A stretch of 64,000 nt of DNA from Rhodomicrobium lacus. GTDB taxonomy: Bacteria; Pseudomonadota; Alphaproteobacteria; Rhizobiales; Rhodomicrobiaceae. This document shows positions 7,980 to 17,183 of the stretch, one piece after another. How positions within the stretch are numbered: position 1 is the first letter of the stretch; every line of letters starts with the position of its first letter. The notes under the pieces are model-generated. The model saw nothing but the letters and a program-made list of their open reading frames with translations. It had not been told where the DNA came from and made no database searches. The stretch spans positions 744,001 through 808,000 of the forward strand of contig NZ_RZNF01000002.1 in the NCBI RefSeq assembly GCF_003992725.1. The letters are read 5' to 3'. The position numbers and the translations under genes are program-made.

Positions 7980-10400
7980 ATGAAATTCACGCTTTCCTGG
8001 CTCAAGGACCATCTCGACACCAACGCCACGCTCGACGAGATCGCGGCGAAGCTCACGCTCATCGGCCTCGAAGTCGAAGGCATCGAGAACAAGGCCGCGA
8101 AGCTCGAAAGCTTCATCATCGCGCGCGTCGTCGAGGCGGAGCCGCATCCGAACGCCGACAAGCTGCGCGTGCTGAAGGTCGACAACGGCACTGAGCTGTT
8201 GCAGGTCGTCTGCGGGGCGCCGAACGCGCGCGCGGGGCTTCTCGGCGTGTTCGCTCAACCCGGCACCTACGTTCCCGGCCTCGACGTGACACTCGGCAAG
8301 GCGAGCATCCGCGGCGTCGAATCGCTCGGCATGATGTGTTCCGAGCGCGAGCTTCTGCTTTCCGCCGAGCATAACGGCATCATCGAGCTGCCCGAGGCGG
8401 CGGCGGAGCATGTCGGCAAGCGCTTCGTGGATTTCGCCGGGCTCGACGATCCGGTGATCGAGATTGCCATTACGCCGAACCGGCCCGACTGCCTCGGCGT
8501 GCGCGGCGTGGCGCGCGACCTCGCGGCGGCGGGCCTCGGCACGCTGAAGCCCGCGCCGGAGGGCTTCGAGGGCGGCGCGTTCCCCTCCCCCATCACCATC
8601 GAATTGCCGCTGCCGGAAGGCGCGGAAAACGCCTGCCCGCATTTCGTCGGCCGCCTCGTGCGCGGTGTGAAGGTCGGCCCCTCGCCCGAATGGCTCCAGC
8701 GCCGCCTCAAGGCCATCGGCCTGCGCCCGATCAACGCGGCGGTGGACGTGACGAACTACGTCTCCTACGACCGCGCGCGCCCGCTCCATGTCTACGACGC
8801 CGACAGGCTCGAAGGCCCCATCGCGGCGCGTCTTGGCCGCGCGGGCGAGAGCTTCGTCGCGCTCGACGGCAAGACGTATGAGGTGGACGGCACCATGTGC
8901 GTGATCGCCGATGCGGCGCGCGTGCTGGGGCTCGGCGGCGTCATGGGCGGCGAGGCATCCGGCACGACAGAAGCGACGACCTCCATCTTCATCGAAAGCG
9001 CGTATTTCGATCCCGCGCGGACGGCGGCGACGGGCCGCAAGACCGGTATCAATTCGGACGCGCGCTTCCGTTTCGAACGCGGCATCGATCCGCAAAGCCA
9101 GATCGAGGGCTTGAACCTCGCGACGAAGCTGATCCTCGACTTCTGCGGCGGCGAGGCGAGCGAAGTCGTTTCCGCTGGCGCGGCGCCTGCCGGCAAACCC
9201 GCCGTGGCGTTCGACCCGGCGCTCGTGCAGAAGCTGTCCGGCGCGCGCTTCTCCGGCGCGGAGATCGCTGCGGCGCTGAAGCATCTCGGCTTCACCATCT
9301 CCGGCACCGGCCCGGTTTTCACCGTGACCCCGCCATCGTGGCGGCCCGACATCAAGGGCGCGGCCGACCTCGTGGAAGAGGTGGTGAGGCTCTCCGGCGC
9401 CGAGCGCATCCCGTCCACGCCGCTGCCGCGCGATCCCGGCATCGCGCGCGCCGTGCTCACGCAGAGCCAGAAGCGCGTGCTCGCGGCGCGCCGCACGCTC
9501 GCCACGCGCGGCCTCGTCGAAGCCGTTACATGGTCCTTCATCTCCGAAGCCGAGGCGCGCCATTTCGGCGGCGGCGCGGCGGCGCTGAAGCTTGCCAACC
9601 CGATTTCCAGCGAAATGACCGACATGCGGCCGAGCCTGTTGCCCGGCCTTCTCGAAGCCGCGCGCGCGAATGCCAATCGCGGCTTCGAGGACGTTGCGCT
9701 GTTCGAGATCGGCCAGATCTTCAAGGGCGCGAAGCCGGAGGATCAGGCGAACGCGGCGAGCGGCGTCCGCACCGGCACGGCGCGGCTTGGCGGCGCTGGC
9801 CGCCATTGGGACGGCGCGGGCAAGGCGGTCGACGTGTTCGACGCCAAGGCCGATGCGCTCGCCGTGCTGGAGGCGCTGGGCCTCGATCCCGCCCGCGTGC
9901 AGGTCACGCGCGAGGCGCCCGCATGGTATCACCCCGGCCGCTCCGGCGCGCTGAAACTCGGTCCGAAGACCGTGCTCGGCCATTTCGGCGAGCTTCACCC
10001 CGAGACGCTGAAGGTGCTCGACATCTCCGGCTCCGTCGCCGTGTTCGAGATCTTCCTCGACGCCGTGCCCGCGCCGCGCAGGAAGGGCACCGCCAAGGGC
10101 GCGCTGATCCTCTCCGGCTTCCAGCCCGTGCAGCGCGACTTCGCCTTCCTCGTCGACAAGGACGTGGAGGCCGCCGCCGTGCTGCGCGCCGCCGAAGGAG
10201 CGGAAAAGGCGCTCATCAGCCGCGTTGCCGTGTTCGACGTGTTCGAGGGCAAGGGCGTGCCGGAGGGCAAGAAGTCGCTCGCCATCGAGGTGACGCTCAC
10301 GCCGCCCGACCGCACGCTGACGGAGGCCGAAATCGAGGCTGTATCGCAAAAAGTCGTCGCGCAGGTGCAGAAGGCGACGGGAGCTGAGCTTAGGGGATAG
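7980..10400 (+). CDS. pheT: phenylalanyl-tRNA synthetase beta subunit
   Basis: 806 aa, full length. Domains in order: N-terminal B1 region (MKFTLSWLKDHLDT), EMAP/OB tRNA-binding domain about residues 40-150, B3/B4 editing domain about 210-380 (RPINAAVDVTNYV), B5 domain about 405-475, catalytic-like core to about 690, and the C-terminal ferredoxin-like anticodon-binding domain from about 710 (SGFQPVQRDFAFLVDKDV). It pairs with PheS in an alpha2beta2 enzyme. pheS, usually directly upstream, is not here: the preceding gene is the phosphate symporter. Confidence 0.97.
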   Translation: MKFTLSWLKDHLDTNATLDEIAAKLTLIGLEVEGIENKAAKLESFIIARVVEAEPHPNADKLRVLKVDNGTELLQVVCGAPNARAGLLGVFAQPGTYVPGLDVTLGKASIRGVESLGMMCSERELLLSAEHNGIIELPEAAAEHVGKRFVDFAGLDDPVIEIAITPNRPDCLGVRGVARDLAAAGLGTLKPAPEGFEGGAFPSPITIELPLPEGAENACPHFVGRLVRGVKVGPSPEWLQRRLKAIGLRPINAAVDVTNYVSYDRARPLHVYDADRLEGPIAARLGRAGESFVALDGKTYEVDGTMCVIADAARVLGLGGVMGGEASGTTEATTSIFIESAYFDPARTAATGRKTGINSDARFRFERGIDPQSQIEGLNLATKLILDFCGGEASEVVSAGAAPAGKPAVAFDPALVQKLSGARFSGAEIAAALKHLGFTISGTGPVFTVTPPSWRPDIKGAADLVEEVVRLSGAERIPSTPLPRDPGIARAVLTQSQKRVLAARRTLATRGLVEAVTWSFISEAEARHFGGGAAALKLANPISSEMTDMRPSLLPGLLEAARANANRGFEDVALFEIGQIFKGAKPEDQANAASGVRTGTARLGGAGRHWDGAGKAVDVFDAKADALAVLEALGLDPARVQVTREAPAWYHPGRSGALKLGPKTVLGHFGELHPETLKVLDISGSVAVFEIFLDAVPAPRRKGTAKGALILSGFQPVQRDFAFLVDKDVEAAAVLRAAEGAEKALISRVAVFDVFEGKGVPEGKKSLAIEVTLTPPDRTLTEAEIEAVSQKVVAQVQKATGAELRG

Positions 10401-10422
10401 TCGCTCGGCCCACTGGTATTTG

Positions 10423-10962
10423 ATGGCCCAAGTTTTGGAGGCGCGAGTGAGCAACGACCGGCCACCAGAAAATGCAACCGAAAAACCGGCAGTCTTACTA
10501 TTCATTATGGTAGGCCTGACTCCGTTTATAGGCTCTATTTTTATATTTACCTATGTTTATATTGGGCCATTTATTGAAGGAAGCGGAGTATACGGGGGTG
10601 CAATACATCCAATGGATTACAGCACCGCCGATTCCATATCGTCTTTTATTTTTGTTTGGTTTTTTTTCGCAATAATTGGTTATTTTTTTACTTTTATTCC
10701 TTCTCTAGTCGTCGCCGTTGTCACAAATTCAATAATCATCAAACGCGGTCGATTCAGCATCTTGGAAACTGTCTTATTATCCTTTCTCGCCATCGGTGTG
10801 CTTGGTTTGCAATTGGCTCTCATAAGATGTGGAGCAACGATTGAATGCTATGCTGGACTACTTCCAGCGGCTTGGAAGCTCGTTTCAATAGCACTGCCGC
10901 TCACGCTCCCGACAGCCTTCGTCATTCGCTGGCTTTTCTTCCGATTGAAGGTGATGAGATAG
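10423..10962 (+). CDS. hypothetical membrane protein, AT-rich
   Basis: About 179 aa with four predicted membrane helices: residues about 27-48 (LLFIMVGLTPFIGSIFIFTY), 75-98, 120-138 and 150-170. A polar N-terminus of about 25 residues precedes the first helix. I recognise no family. Base use differs sharply from the neighbours: long A/T runs such as the stretch around 10650-10700 contrast with the very GC-rich pheT, pointing to recent acquisition. The start at ATG 10423 is weakly supported; a GTG at 10447 (VSNDRPP) with GGAGG 8 nt upstream is a good alternative. Confidence 0.6.
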   Translation: MAQVLEARVSNDRPPENATEKPAVLLFIMVGLTPFIGSIFIFTYVYIGPFIEGSGVYGGAIHPMDYSTADSISSFIFVWFFFAIIGYFFTFIPSLVVAVVTNSIIIKRGRFSILETVLLSFLAIGVLGLQLALIRCGATIECYAGLLPAAWKLVSIALPLTLPTAFVIRWLFFRLKVMR

Positions 10963-11037
10963 ACGCCAAACACGCCTTAAAAACCGGCTGCTCGTGTTTC
11001 TCGTTCCGGGTCGCTCCGCAGCCGTGAGAATCACTGA

Positions 11038-12051
11038 TTAAAGCGTGCGCGCGACGCGGAAGCCGTAATAGCCGAGCCGGATGTCCGCGTAGAGGCGGCT
11101 GCGGCTCGCCGCGCGCAGGAATTGCGGGCCGTCGTTCCACGAACCGCCGCGCAGGACATGGCCGGAATTGCCGTTCACCTGTGCGCCGCCGCTCGCCTTC
11201 AGGTGGTCTTTCTTGTCCCAGTAGCCACGGTGCCACTTGTCGGCGCACCATTCCCAGACATTGCCGTGGACCTGATACAGGCCCCACGGGTTGGCCTCGA
11301 AGTCGAGCACCGGCACCGTCCCCTTGCGATGCACGTCCGCCTCGCCGCCGCCTTCGTAGACATGCGTACCGTCGTAATTCGCCTGCTCCGGCGTGATCGA
11401 GGAGCCCCACCAGAACGGCGTCGCCGTGCCCGCGCGGGCCGCATATTCCCATTCCGCCTCGGACGGCAGCCGGTATGGCTTGCCCGTTGTCTTGCCGAGC
11501 CATTCCACATAGGCCGAGGCGTCTTTCCAGCTCACGCCGATGACGGGGTGGCTGTCGTCCTGTGCGAAACCGTGGCTGCGAAGCGTGCCCGCGTCGTGGC
11601 CGGTCGCCGCGACGAACGCTTTGAACTCTCCGCGCGTCACCGCCCCGCGCCCGATGGCGAACGGCTTCGGGATCGTCGTCTCGTGCTGCGGGCTTTCCGC
11701 GCCGACCTCCCACGCCTCGCGCTGCGGCTCGTCGTTCGGCGCGCCCTGCAAAAAGCGGCCCGACGGCACGACAACCAGTTCCGGCCCCGCCTCGATGTCC
11801 TTGAACCATTCGGTCTTGCCCGCGCCCGGCAGGAACCAGCGCCCGTGCTCGTTCGCGGGATGCGGCGTGTCGACCTCGATCCGGCCTTCCTCGCGCCAGA
11901 TCGCTTCGAGGCGCTCGCGCTCGGCGCGCTCCTCCTCGGTTTCGATGCGGACGGGAGCAACCGGAGCCGCAACCGGCGATGCCAATGCCGGAAGGTCGCC
12001 GGCAGCCGCAGACTGCGATCCGAAGATGATCGAGAGAATTGAACGGCCCAT
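11038..12051 (-). CDS. SUMF1/formylglycine-generating-fold protein
   Basis: 337 aa. The C-terminal 240 residues form a SUMF1 (FGE-sulfatase) domain, with PSGRFLQGA, the RLPSEAEWEYAARAG motif, GNVWEWCADKW and the closing LRGGSWNDGPQFLRAASR. Active formylglycine-generating enzymes carry a cysteine pair in this last region; here there is none, so this is not a canonical FGE. SUMF1-fold proteins without it serve varied roles including EgtB-like and binding functions. A charged coiled segment (ETEEERAERERLEAIWREE) precedes the domain. AAGGAGG supports the start. The next gene upstream is a paralogue (12266-13600). Confidence 0.85.
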   Translation of the reverse strand: MGRSILSIIFGSQSAAAGDLPALASPVAAPVAPVRIETEEERAERERLEAIWREEGRIEVDTPHPANEHGRWFLPGAGKTEWFKDIEAGPELVVVPSGRFLQGAPNDEPQREAWEVGAESPQHETTIPKPFAIGRGAVTRGEFKAFVAATGHDAGTLRSHGFAQDDSHPVIGVSWKDASAYVEWLGKTTGKPYRLPSEAEWEYAARAGTATPFWWGSSITPEQANYDGTHVYEGGGEADVHRKGTVPVLDFEANPWGLYQVHGNVWEWCADKWHRGYWDKKDHLKASGGAQVNGNSGHVLRGGSWNDGPQFLRAASRSRLYADIRLGYYGFRVARTL

Positions 12052-12265
12052 CCCCGCCTCCTTGCCCGCTTCTTAGGCCCGCCCGTTCAACGCCGAAGGG
12101 CGGAGCCGCTGAAAATCGTATCCTGCCCATCGGGTACGACAAGCCGCGCGTGAGCGCAAGACGAAGGCGGCCACAGCGTCAACGCGGCCCGGCCATCGGC
12201 GGGATATCTTTGGCTCGTGCGCGAGGAACAACCTCGGTGGCCTGAAGGGGTAAAGAGGTAAAGAT

Positions 12266-13600
12266 TTAGGGGGTAATCGTCCTGGCAACCCGGAAACCGA
12301 TGCTGACGAAACGGCCATCCGAGCTGCTGCTGTCGCGGTTGGCCGCGCGGAGGTGCCGAGGAACGTTTTCCCACGAGCCGCCGCGAACAACACGCCGCTT
12401 GCAGTCTCCGGTTTTCCAGGCTTTATGGTCTGCCGGTGCGCCGTCGTAGTTCCGGTTCCAGCAATCTTCTGTCCACTCCCATACGTTCCCGTGGACTTGG
12501 TACAGCCCCCAGGGGCTGGGCTCGAACGATTTGACGGGCAACGTCCTGCCGCGGTATTCGCCCTTCTGGCCGCCAGCGTAAGCATAGGTGCCATCGTAAT
12601 TCGCCAATTCCGGCGTGATCGACGATCCCCACCAGAACGGCGTCGTCGTGCCCGCACGGCACGCATATTCCCATTGCGCCTCTGATGGCAGATGGTAAGC
12701 CGCGCCGGACGCCTTCGACAGCCATGCGACATAGGCTTGGGCTTCGTCCCAATTCACGCCGACAACAGGGTGGCTGTCATCCTGCGCGAAACCGGGATCG
12801 CGCCACGACTTTGTCGGGTCGTCCTTCCATTCCGTGCCGGTCCCGACAAGGGCTCCGTCTTCGATTTTATGCCCGGTGGCCGCGACAAACGCCGCGAACT
12901 CACCCCGCGTTACCGCGTACCGCCCGATGGCGAACGCCTTGGGGATCGTTACCTCGTGCTGCGGGCTTTCGGCGACGTAGCGCTGCGGCTCGTCCTTCGG
13001 CGAGCCCATCTGGAACCGCCCCGATGGCACGACAACCATCTCCGGGCCGTTTTCGATGTCCTTGAACCACTCCGTCTTGCCCGCCCCCGGCAGAAACCAC
13101 CGGCCTTGTGCGTTCGTGACGAACGGCGCGCCGATCTCGATCCGCTCTTCCGCCTTGTAGCGCGCCACGCGCGCCTTGATGAGCTTCAGTTCCGCGACCG
13201 CGCGCCGCTCCCCATGCGGCACATCCGCCAGAAAAGCCTCGTAGGCCGGGACCGTATTTTCTTCTTGCGCCGCGTTCAGGAGATGGTTCTCCGCCTCGAC
13301 GGCGTAAAACCCCTTCGGATATTTATTCAGGTAGAAGACATAATAGCGGCGCGCGCCGCTCGCCTGCACCTCCGCCCAAAGCTCGGCCTCCGCCTGGGAG
13401 ACGGCGGCTGGCGCAGTCTCCCTCGCGGGCAGAGGCGGAGCCGCATGCGGCACGGCAGACGTCTGCAGCACGATAACAGGCTGCTCCGGCGGAACCTTGA
13501 GAATGCGGCGAATATAGAAAACGAGAATTGGGGCCGCCACCGCCACGGCAAGCGTAACCGCCGCGGTGAAAATTTCGTTCGAACTGAATGATCCGCTCAT
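12266..13600 (-). CDS. membrane-anchored SUMF1-fold protein, paralogue of the next gene
   Basis: 444 aa. An N-terminal membrane helix (about residues 11-30, AAVTLAVAVAAPILVFYI) anchors the protein, leaving the rest probably periplasmic. A helical, tetratricopeptide-like stretch (AEAELWAEVQASGARRYYVF to about residue 175) links to a C-terminal SUMF1 domain with LPSEAQWEYACRAGT, GNVWEWTEDCW and VVRGGSWENVPRHLRAANR. As in its neighbour, the FGE cysteine pair is absent. The start at 13600 is the first Met of the homologous protein; the longer open frame reaching 14059 runs antisense through the oligopeptidase gene. Tandem duplication with 11038-12051 is clear from near-identical motifs. Confidence 0.85.
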   Translation of the reverse strand: MSGSFSSNEIFTAAVTLAVAVAAPILVFYIRRILKVPPEQPVIVLQTSAVPHAAPPLPARETAPAAVSQAEAELWAEVQASGARRYYVFYLNKYPKGFYAVEAENHLLNAAQEENTVPAYEAFLADVPHGERRAVAELKLIKARVARYKAEERIEIGAPFVTNAQGRWFLPGAGKTEWFKDIENGPEMVVVPSGRFQMGSPKDEPQRYVAESPQHEVTIPKAFAIGRYAVTRGEFAAFVAATGHKIEDGALVGTGTEWKDDPTKSWRDPGFAQDDSHPVVGVNWDEAQAYVAWLSKASGAAYHLPSEAQWEYACRAGTTTPFWWGSSITPELANYDGTYAYAGGQKGEYRGRTLPVKSFEPSPWGLYQVHGNVWEWTEDCWNRNYDGAPADHKAWKTGDCKRRVVRGGSWENVPRHLRAANRDSSSSDGRFVSIGFRVARTITP

Positions 13601-13737
13601 GCCTGTCCCCGATCCGCCGTCATGCGCGACGGCGGCCCGCCAGAATTGAAACCTGAATATCGCGCGCGAAGCTGTGCCTCGGCGCAAGATAGGGGCTCGC
13701 GGCCGCCCTGTTAAGCTTCTTTTCAGTAAATGAGGAG

Positions 13738-15843
13738 CTAATGCCCCGCGCCGTCCGTCACCTTCACCGCGAAGGCATAGGCCAGCGCGTCCTCCTTCAA
13801 CTGCTCGAAGCGGCCCGACGCGCCGCCGTGGCCCGCGTCCATGTTGATCTTGAGCAGCAAGAGATTGCCGTCCGTCTTCGTCGCGCGGAGCTTCGCCGCC
13901 CATTTCGCGGGCTCCCAATAGGTCACGCGCGGATCGGTGAGCCCGCCCGTGATGAGGAGCGGCGGGTAATTTTGCGCGCGCACGTTGTCGTAAGGGCTGT
14001 AGGCCGCGATGGTGCGGTAATCCTCGACACTCGCGATGGGGTTGCCCCATTCGGGCCACTCGGGCGGGGTGAGCGGCAGCGTGTCGTCGAGCATGGTGGA
14101 GAGCACGTCCACGAAGGGCACGTCCGCCACGACGCCCGCGAACAGCTCCGGCGCCATGTTCGCGACCGCGCCCATGAGCATGCCGCCCGCCGAGCCGCCA
14201 TGCGCCACGATGCGGCCCTCGCCCGTGAAGCGCTCGGCCGCGAGATAGCGCCCGGCGGCGATGAAGTCCTTGAAGGTGTTCGTCTTCTTCGCGAGCTTAC
14301 CGTCCTTGTACCAGCGATAGCCCTTGTCCTTGCCGCCGCGGATATGGGCGATGGCGTAGACGAAGCCGCGATCGACGAGGCTGAGGCGCGTGGTCGAGAA
14401 GCCCGCCGGGATCGACATGCCGTATGAGCCGTAGCCGTAGAGGAGGCACGGCGCGGTGCCGTCGAGCGGGGTGTCCTTGCGATAGAGGAGCGAGACGGGC
14501 ACCGTTTCGCCGTCCCATGCGGGCGCATGGACGCGCCGCGTCACGTAATCCGCCGCGTTATGACCGCTCGGCACTTCCTGCGTCTTGCGCAAGGTGCGCT
14601 CCCGGGTGCGCATGTCGTAGTCGAACACCTGACGCGGCGTCGTCATCGAGGAATAGACGAAGCGCAGCGTATCGGTGTCGTATTCGTAGCCCCCGCCGAA
14701 CCCGAGCGAATAGGCCTCCTCGTCGAAAGCGATGGCATGCTCGCTGCCGTCCGAGGCGTTGCGTATCACGATGCGCGGCAGCCCGTCCTCGCGTTCGAGC
14801 CGCACGATCCAGTTCCTGAAACAGGTCACGTCGAGGATAAGGCGTCCCGGCTTGTGCGGCACGAGTTCCCGCCAGTTTGCGCGCGCCGGTGCATCGACCG
14901 GCGTCTCCACGATCTTGTAGTCTTCCGCGCCGCCTTCGTTCGTCAGGATGATGAAGCGGCCTTCGTGATGATCCACGCTGTAATCGTGGTTCACCTCGCG
15001 CGGCGCGACGTCGCGAAGCCCCTGATCCGGCGCGGCAAGGTCGAGAAAATGCACTTCCGCCGTCTCGTGATCGCCCGCGCTGATGAAGACGAAACGCTTG
15101 TCGAGGCTTTCGCCCACGCGCGTGAAGAAGCCGGAATCCTTTTCGCGATAGACGAGTTCATCCTCGCTCGCGGGCGTGCCGAGCTTGTGGCGCATCACCT
15201 GAAGCGGGCGGCGATGCTCGTCCACGCGGATGTAATAGAAGGCGCTCGCGTCCGGCGTCCACACCGCGCCGCCTTCCGAGTCGGGCACGAAATCGGCGGT
15301 GTCCTCGCCCGTTTCGAGGTCGCGCACACGAAACGCGTAAAACTCCGAGCCCTTGTCGTCATAGGCATAGGCGAGCTTCCTGTGATCCGGGCTCCAGTCG
15401 ATCGCGCCGAGCGAGAAATACGGCTTGCCCCTGGCGAGCGCATCGCCATCGAGCAGCACCTGAGCAGCGCCGCCGCCGCGCGGCTCGCGGATGAGGCGCG
15501 GATGCTGCCCGCCCACGACGAAATCGGTGAAATAGGCGAAGGGGCCATCCGGTGCCGGCACGGAGGAGTCGTCCTCCTTGATGCGCCCCTTCATCTCCGC
15601 GAAGAGCGTTTTCTGAAGCGCTTCGGTGTCCTCCATGGCCGCCTTGGTGTAGGCGTTTTCGGCGTCGAGATAGGCGCGCACGTCAGCCGACAGCGCTGAG
15701 GGATTGCGCATCACCTCCTGCCAGTTGTCGACGCGCAGCCATGCGTAATCGTCGACACGCTCGATGCCGTGGTGGATGTCGCGGGCTGGCCGCTTGTCGG
15801 CAACAGGCGGGCGGGAGGTTGTCTCGTGCGCGTCGTTGGCCAT
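13738..15843 (-). CDS. ptrB: oligopeptidase B (S9A serine peptidase)
   Basis: 701 aa. N-terminal beta-propeller of the prolyl-oligopeptidase type, then the alpha/beta hydrolase catalytic domain with nucleophile motif GGSAGG, the acid in GGLTDPRVTYWEP and the histidine in DAGHGG near the C-terminus. YGSYG and IRGGKDKGYRWYKDGK upstream of the Ser are hallmarks of oligopeptidase B, which cleaves short peptides after basic residues. No signal peptide from the chosen start (15843, with AGGGCAGG just upstream), so cytosolic. A longer open frame to 16110 lacks homology. Divergent from the DsbA-like gene across 192 bp. Confidence 0.93.
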   Translation of the reverse strand: MANDAHETTSRPPVADKRPARDIHHGIERVDDYAWLRVDNWQEVMRNPSALSADVRAYLDAENAYTKAAMEDTEALQKTLFAEMKGRIKEDDSSVPAPDGPFAYFTDFVVGGQHPRLIREPRGGGAAQVLLDGDALARGKPYFSLGAIDWSPDHRKLAYAYDDKGSEFYAFRVRDLETGEDTADFVPDSEGGAVWTPDASAFYYIRVDEHRRPLQVMRHKLGTPASEDELVYREKDSGFFTRVGESLDKRFVFISAGDHETAEVHFLDLAAPDQGLRDVAPREVNHDYSVDHHEGRFIILTNEGGAEDYKIVETPVDAPARANWRELVPHKPGRLILDVTCFRNWIVRLEREDGLPRIVIRNASDGSEHAIAFDEEAYSLGFGGGYEYDTDTLRFVYSSMTTPRQVFDYDMRTRERTLRKTQEVPSGHNAADYVTRRVHAPAWDGETVPVSLLYRKDTPLDGTAPCLLYGYGSYGMSIPAGFSTTRLSLVDRGFVYAIAHIRGGKDKGYRWYKDGKLAKKTNTFKDFIAAGRYLAAERFTGEGRIVAHGGSAGGMLMGAVANMAPELFAGVVADVPFVDVLSTMLDDTLPLTPPEWPEWGNPIASVEDYRTIAAYSPYDNVRAQNYPPLLITGGLTDPRVTYWEPAKWAAKLRATKTDGNLLLLKINMDAGHGGASGRFEQLKEDALAYAFAVKVTDGAGH

Positions 15844-16035
15844 GGCCTGCCCTTTCTTGATTGGGATCGGTCCGTTGTTATTAAGCGCTGCGGGCTCTCT
15901 TCTCAACGGCGACATGGCGGAAAGAACGAGAGGCCTCGCGCGATCTCGCGAAAATCTGACCGCATGTTCATCAACGAGTGCGAACAGAGATGCTAGAACG
16001 AAGGGCAGGAAAACAACTTCAGGTATGAAAGACGC

Positions 16036-16671
16036 ATGATGAACAGCCCGCGCCGCCTCGCCGCCGCATTGGCGTTCGCCGCAGCGACAGCCCTTCCCCT
16101 GGCGCCTCACAGCGCGGTCGCGAAGGACGATCCGCTATCGCGCGAAGCCATGTACGAAGACCCCGACGCGCCGGTGAGCGGCAACCCGAAGGGCGACGTC
16201 ACCATCGTCGCGTTTCTCGACTACAACTGCCCCTATTGCAAGAAGTCGGTCGGCGACCTCAAGCGCATTGTCAAGGACGATGGCAAAATTCGCCTGATCT
16301 ACAAGGAATGGCCGATCCTTGGGAACGCGTCGAAACTCGCCTCAAGGCTCGCGCTTGCGGCCAATTATCAGGGCAAATACGAAGCCGCGCACGAAGCTCT
16401 CATGCGCGCGGTCAATCACTCGTCGACCAGGGCACAGCTCGTGAAGGCGCTCGGCAACGCCGGCATCGACACGACGCAGCTCGAGGCCGATCTCGCCGCG
16501 CATGGAAAGGACATCGACCGGGCGCTCGCGCGCAACGACGCGCAGGGCGACATCGTCGGCTTTCAGGGCGCGCCCACCTATCTCATCGGGCCGCTCGTCT
16601 CCTCGACACTCGATTACGCGGGCTTCAAGCGCGCCGTTGCCGACGCGAGGGCGCGCCAGGCGGCGCAGTAG
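16036..16671 (+). CDS. DsbA-family periplasmic thiol-disulfide protein
   Basis: 211 aa. A Sec signal peptide occupies the first ~29 residues (hydrophobic stretch AAALAFAAATALPLAP, then HSAVA-K). The mature part is a thioredoxin fold with C65-P-Y-C68 in DYNCPYCKK, a helical insertion, and the cis-proline loop GAPTYLIG. This is the DsbA/Com1-like branch of oxidoreductases that introduce or isomerise disulfides in the periplasm. No redox partner (DsbB) is adjacent, and the next small gene is a two-helix membrane protein. Confidence 0.9.
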   Translation: MMNSPRRLAAALAFAAATALPLAPHSAVAKDDPLSREAMYEDPDAPVSGNPKGDVTIVAFLDYNCPYCKKSVGDLKRIVKDDGKIRLIYKEWPILGNASKLASRLALAANYQGKYEAAHEALMRAVNHSSTRAQLVKALGNAGIDTTQLEADLAAHGKDIDRALARNDAQGDIVGFQGAPTYLIGPLVSSTLDYAGFKRAVADARARQAAQ

Positions 16672-16782
16672 TCGAGCGCGCATTTGTAACGAGCCGATCA
16701 AGAAGCGGTTAGCGCAGGGCCGTCATAATCAGAGACCAGTGGGAAGTCCGGTGCCGCCGCTGTATGATGAAAGGGCTCTCGC

Positions 16783-16974
16783 ATGAAGTCGCTCCGCCCT
16801 GTCTGGATCGTGCTGGCCCTCCTCACGGCTGCAGCGGTTTTCTATTCCTGGGTGCAAGCCTGGACCACCGACTATTCCGCGTGGCATATCGTCGGCCTCG
16901 GCCTGAGCGTGGTGTTTCTAGCGCTCGTGTGGCTTTATCCCGGCAATCGCCAGCCGACGAAGCCGCCGCGCTGA
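16783..16974 (+). CDS. small two-helix membrane protein
   Basis: 63 aa: helix at about residues 7-26 (VWIVLALLTAAAVFYSWV) and at 36-53 (IVGLGLSVVFLALVWLYP), with short charged ends. I recognise no family. It starts 111 bp after the DsbA-like gene, on the same strand. The hydrophobic layout and GC-rich codon use like the neighbours make it a plausible real gene, function unknown. Confidence 0.55.
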   Translation: MKSLRPVWIVLALLTAAAVFYSWVQAWTTDYSAWHIVGLGLSVVFLALVWLYPGNRQPTKPPR

Positions 16975-17183
16975 TGCGGCCTGCGCAAGCGCGCTGCGTT
17001 GACATCCGCATACGGAGTTGCTAGTCACCGGGTCGGTTGGCAGTTCACCAAGGCGTTGCCGCCCCGACAAGGGGAGCTAAACCTGCCCTCTATCGGTGTC
17101 ACGGACTCTTATCCCGCGCCAGGTCGCAAGACGGCAACCCCGACAATCCAGGCATGGATCGGCGCAATGTCGAGGGGTAAGCC

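Noticed and set aside
7869-10505. 878-codon minus-strand open frame
   Set aside because: Antisense shadow of pheT caused by high GC; Ala/Arg/Glu-rich, no domain.
12266-14059. Extended 597-codon version of the membrane SUMF1-fold gene
   Set aside because: The first ~150 codons run antisense of the oligopeptidase end; the homologous start is 13600.
16720-16782. GGGAAGTCCGGTG resembling part of a cobalamin riboswitch
   Set aside because: No B12-box or surrounding conserved blocks; the following gene is a small membrane protein.
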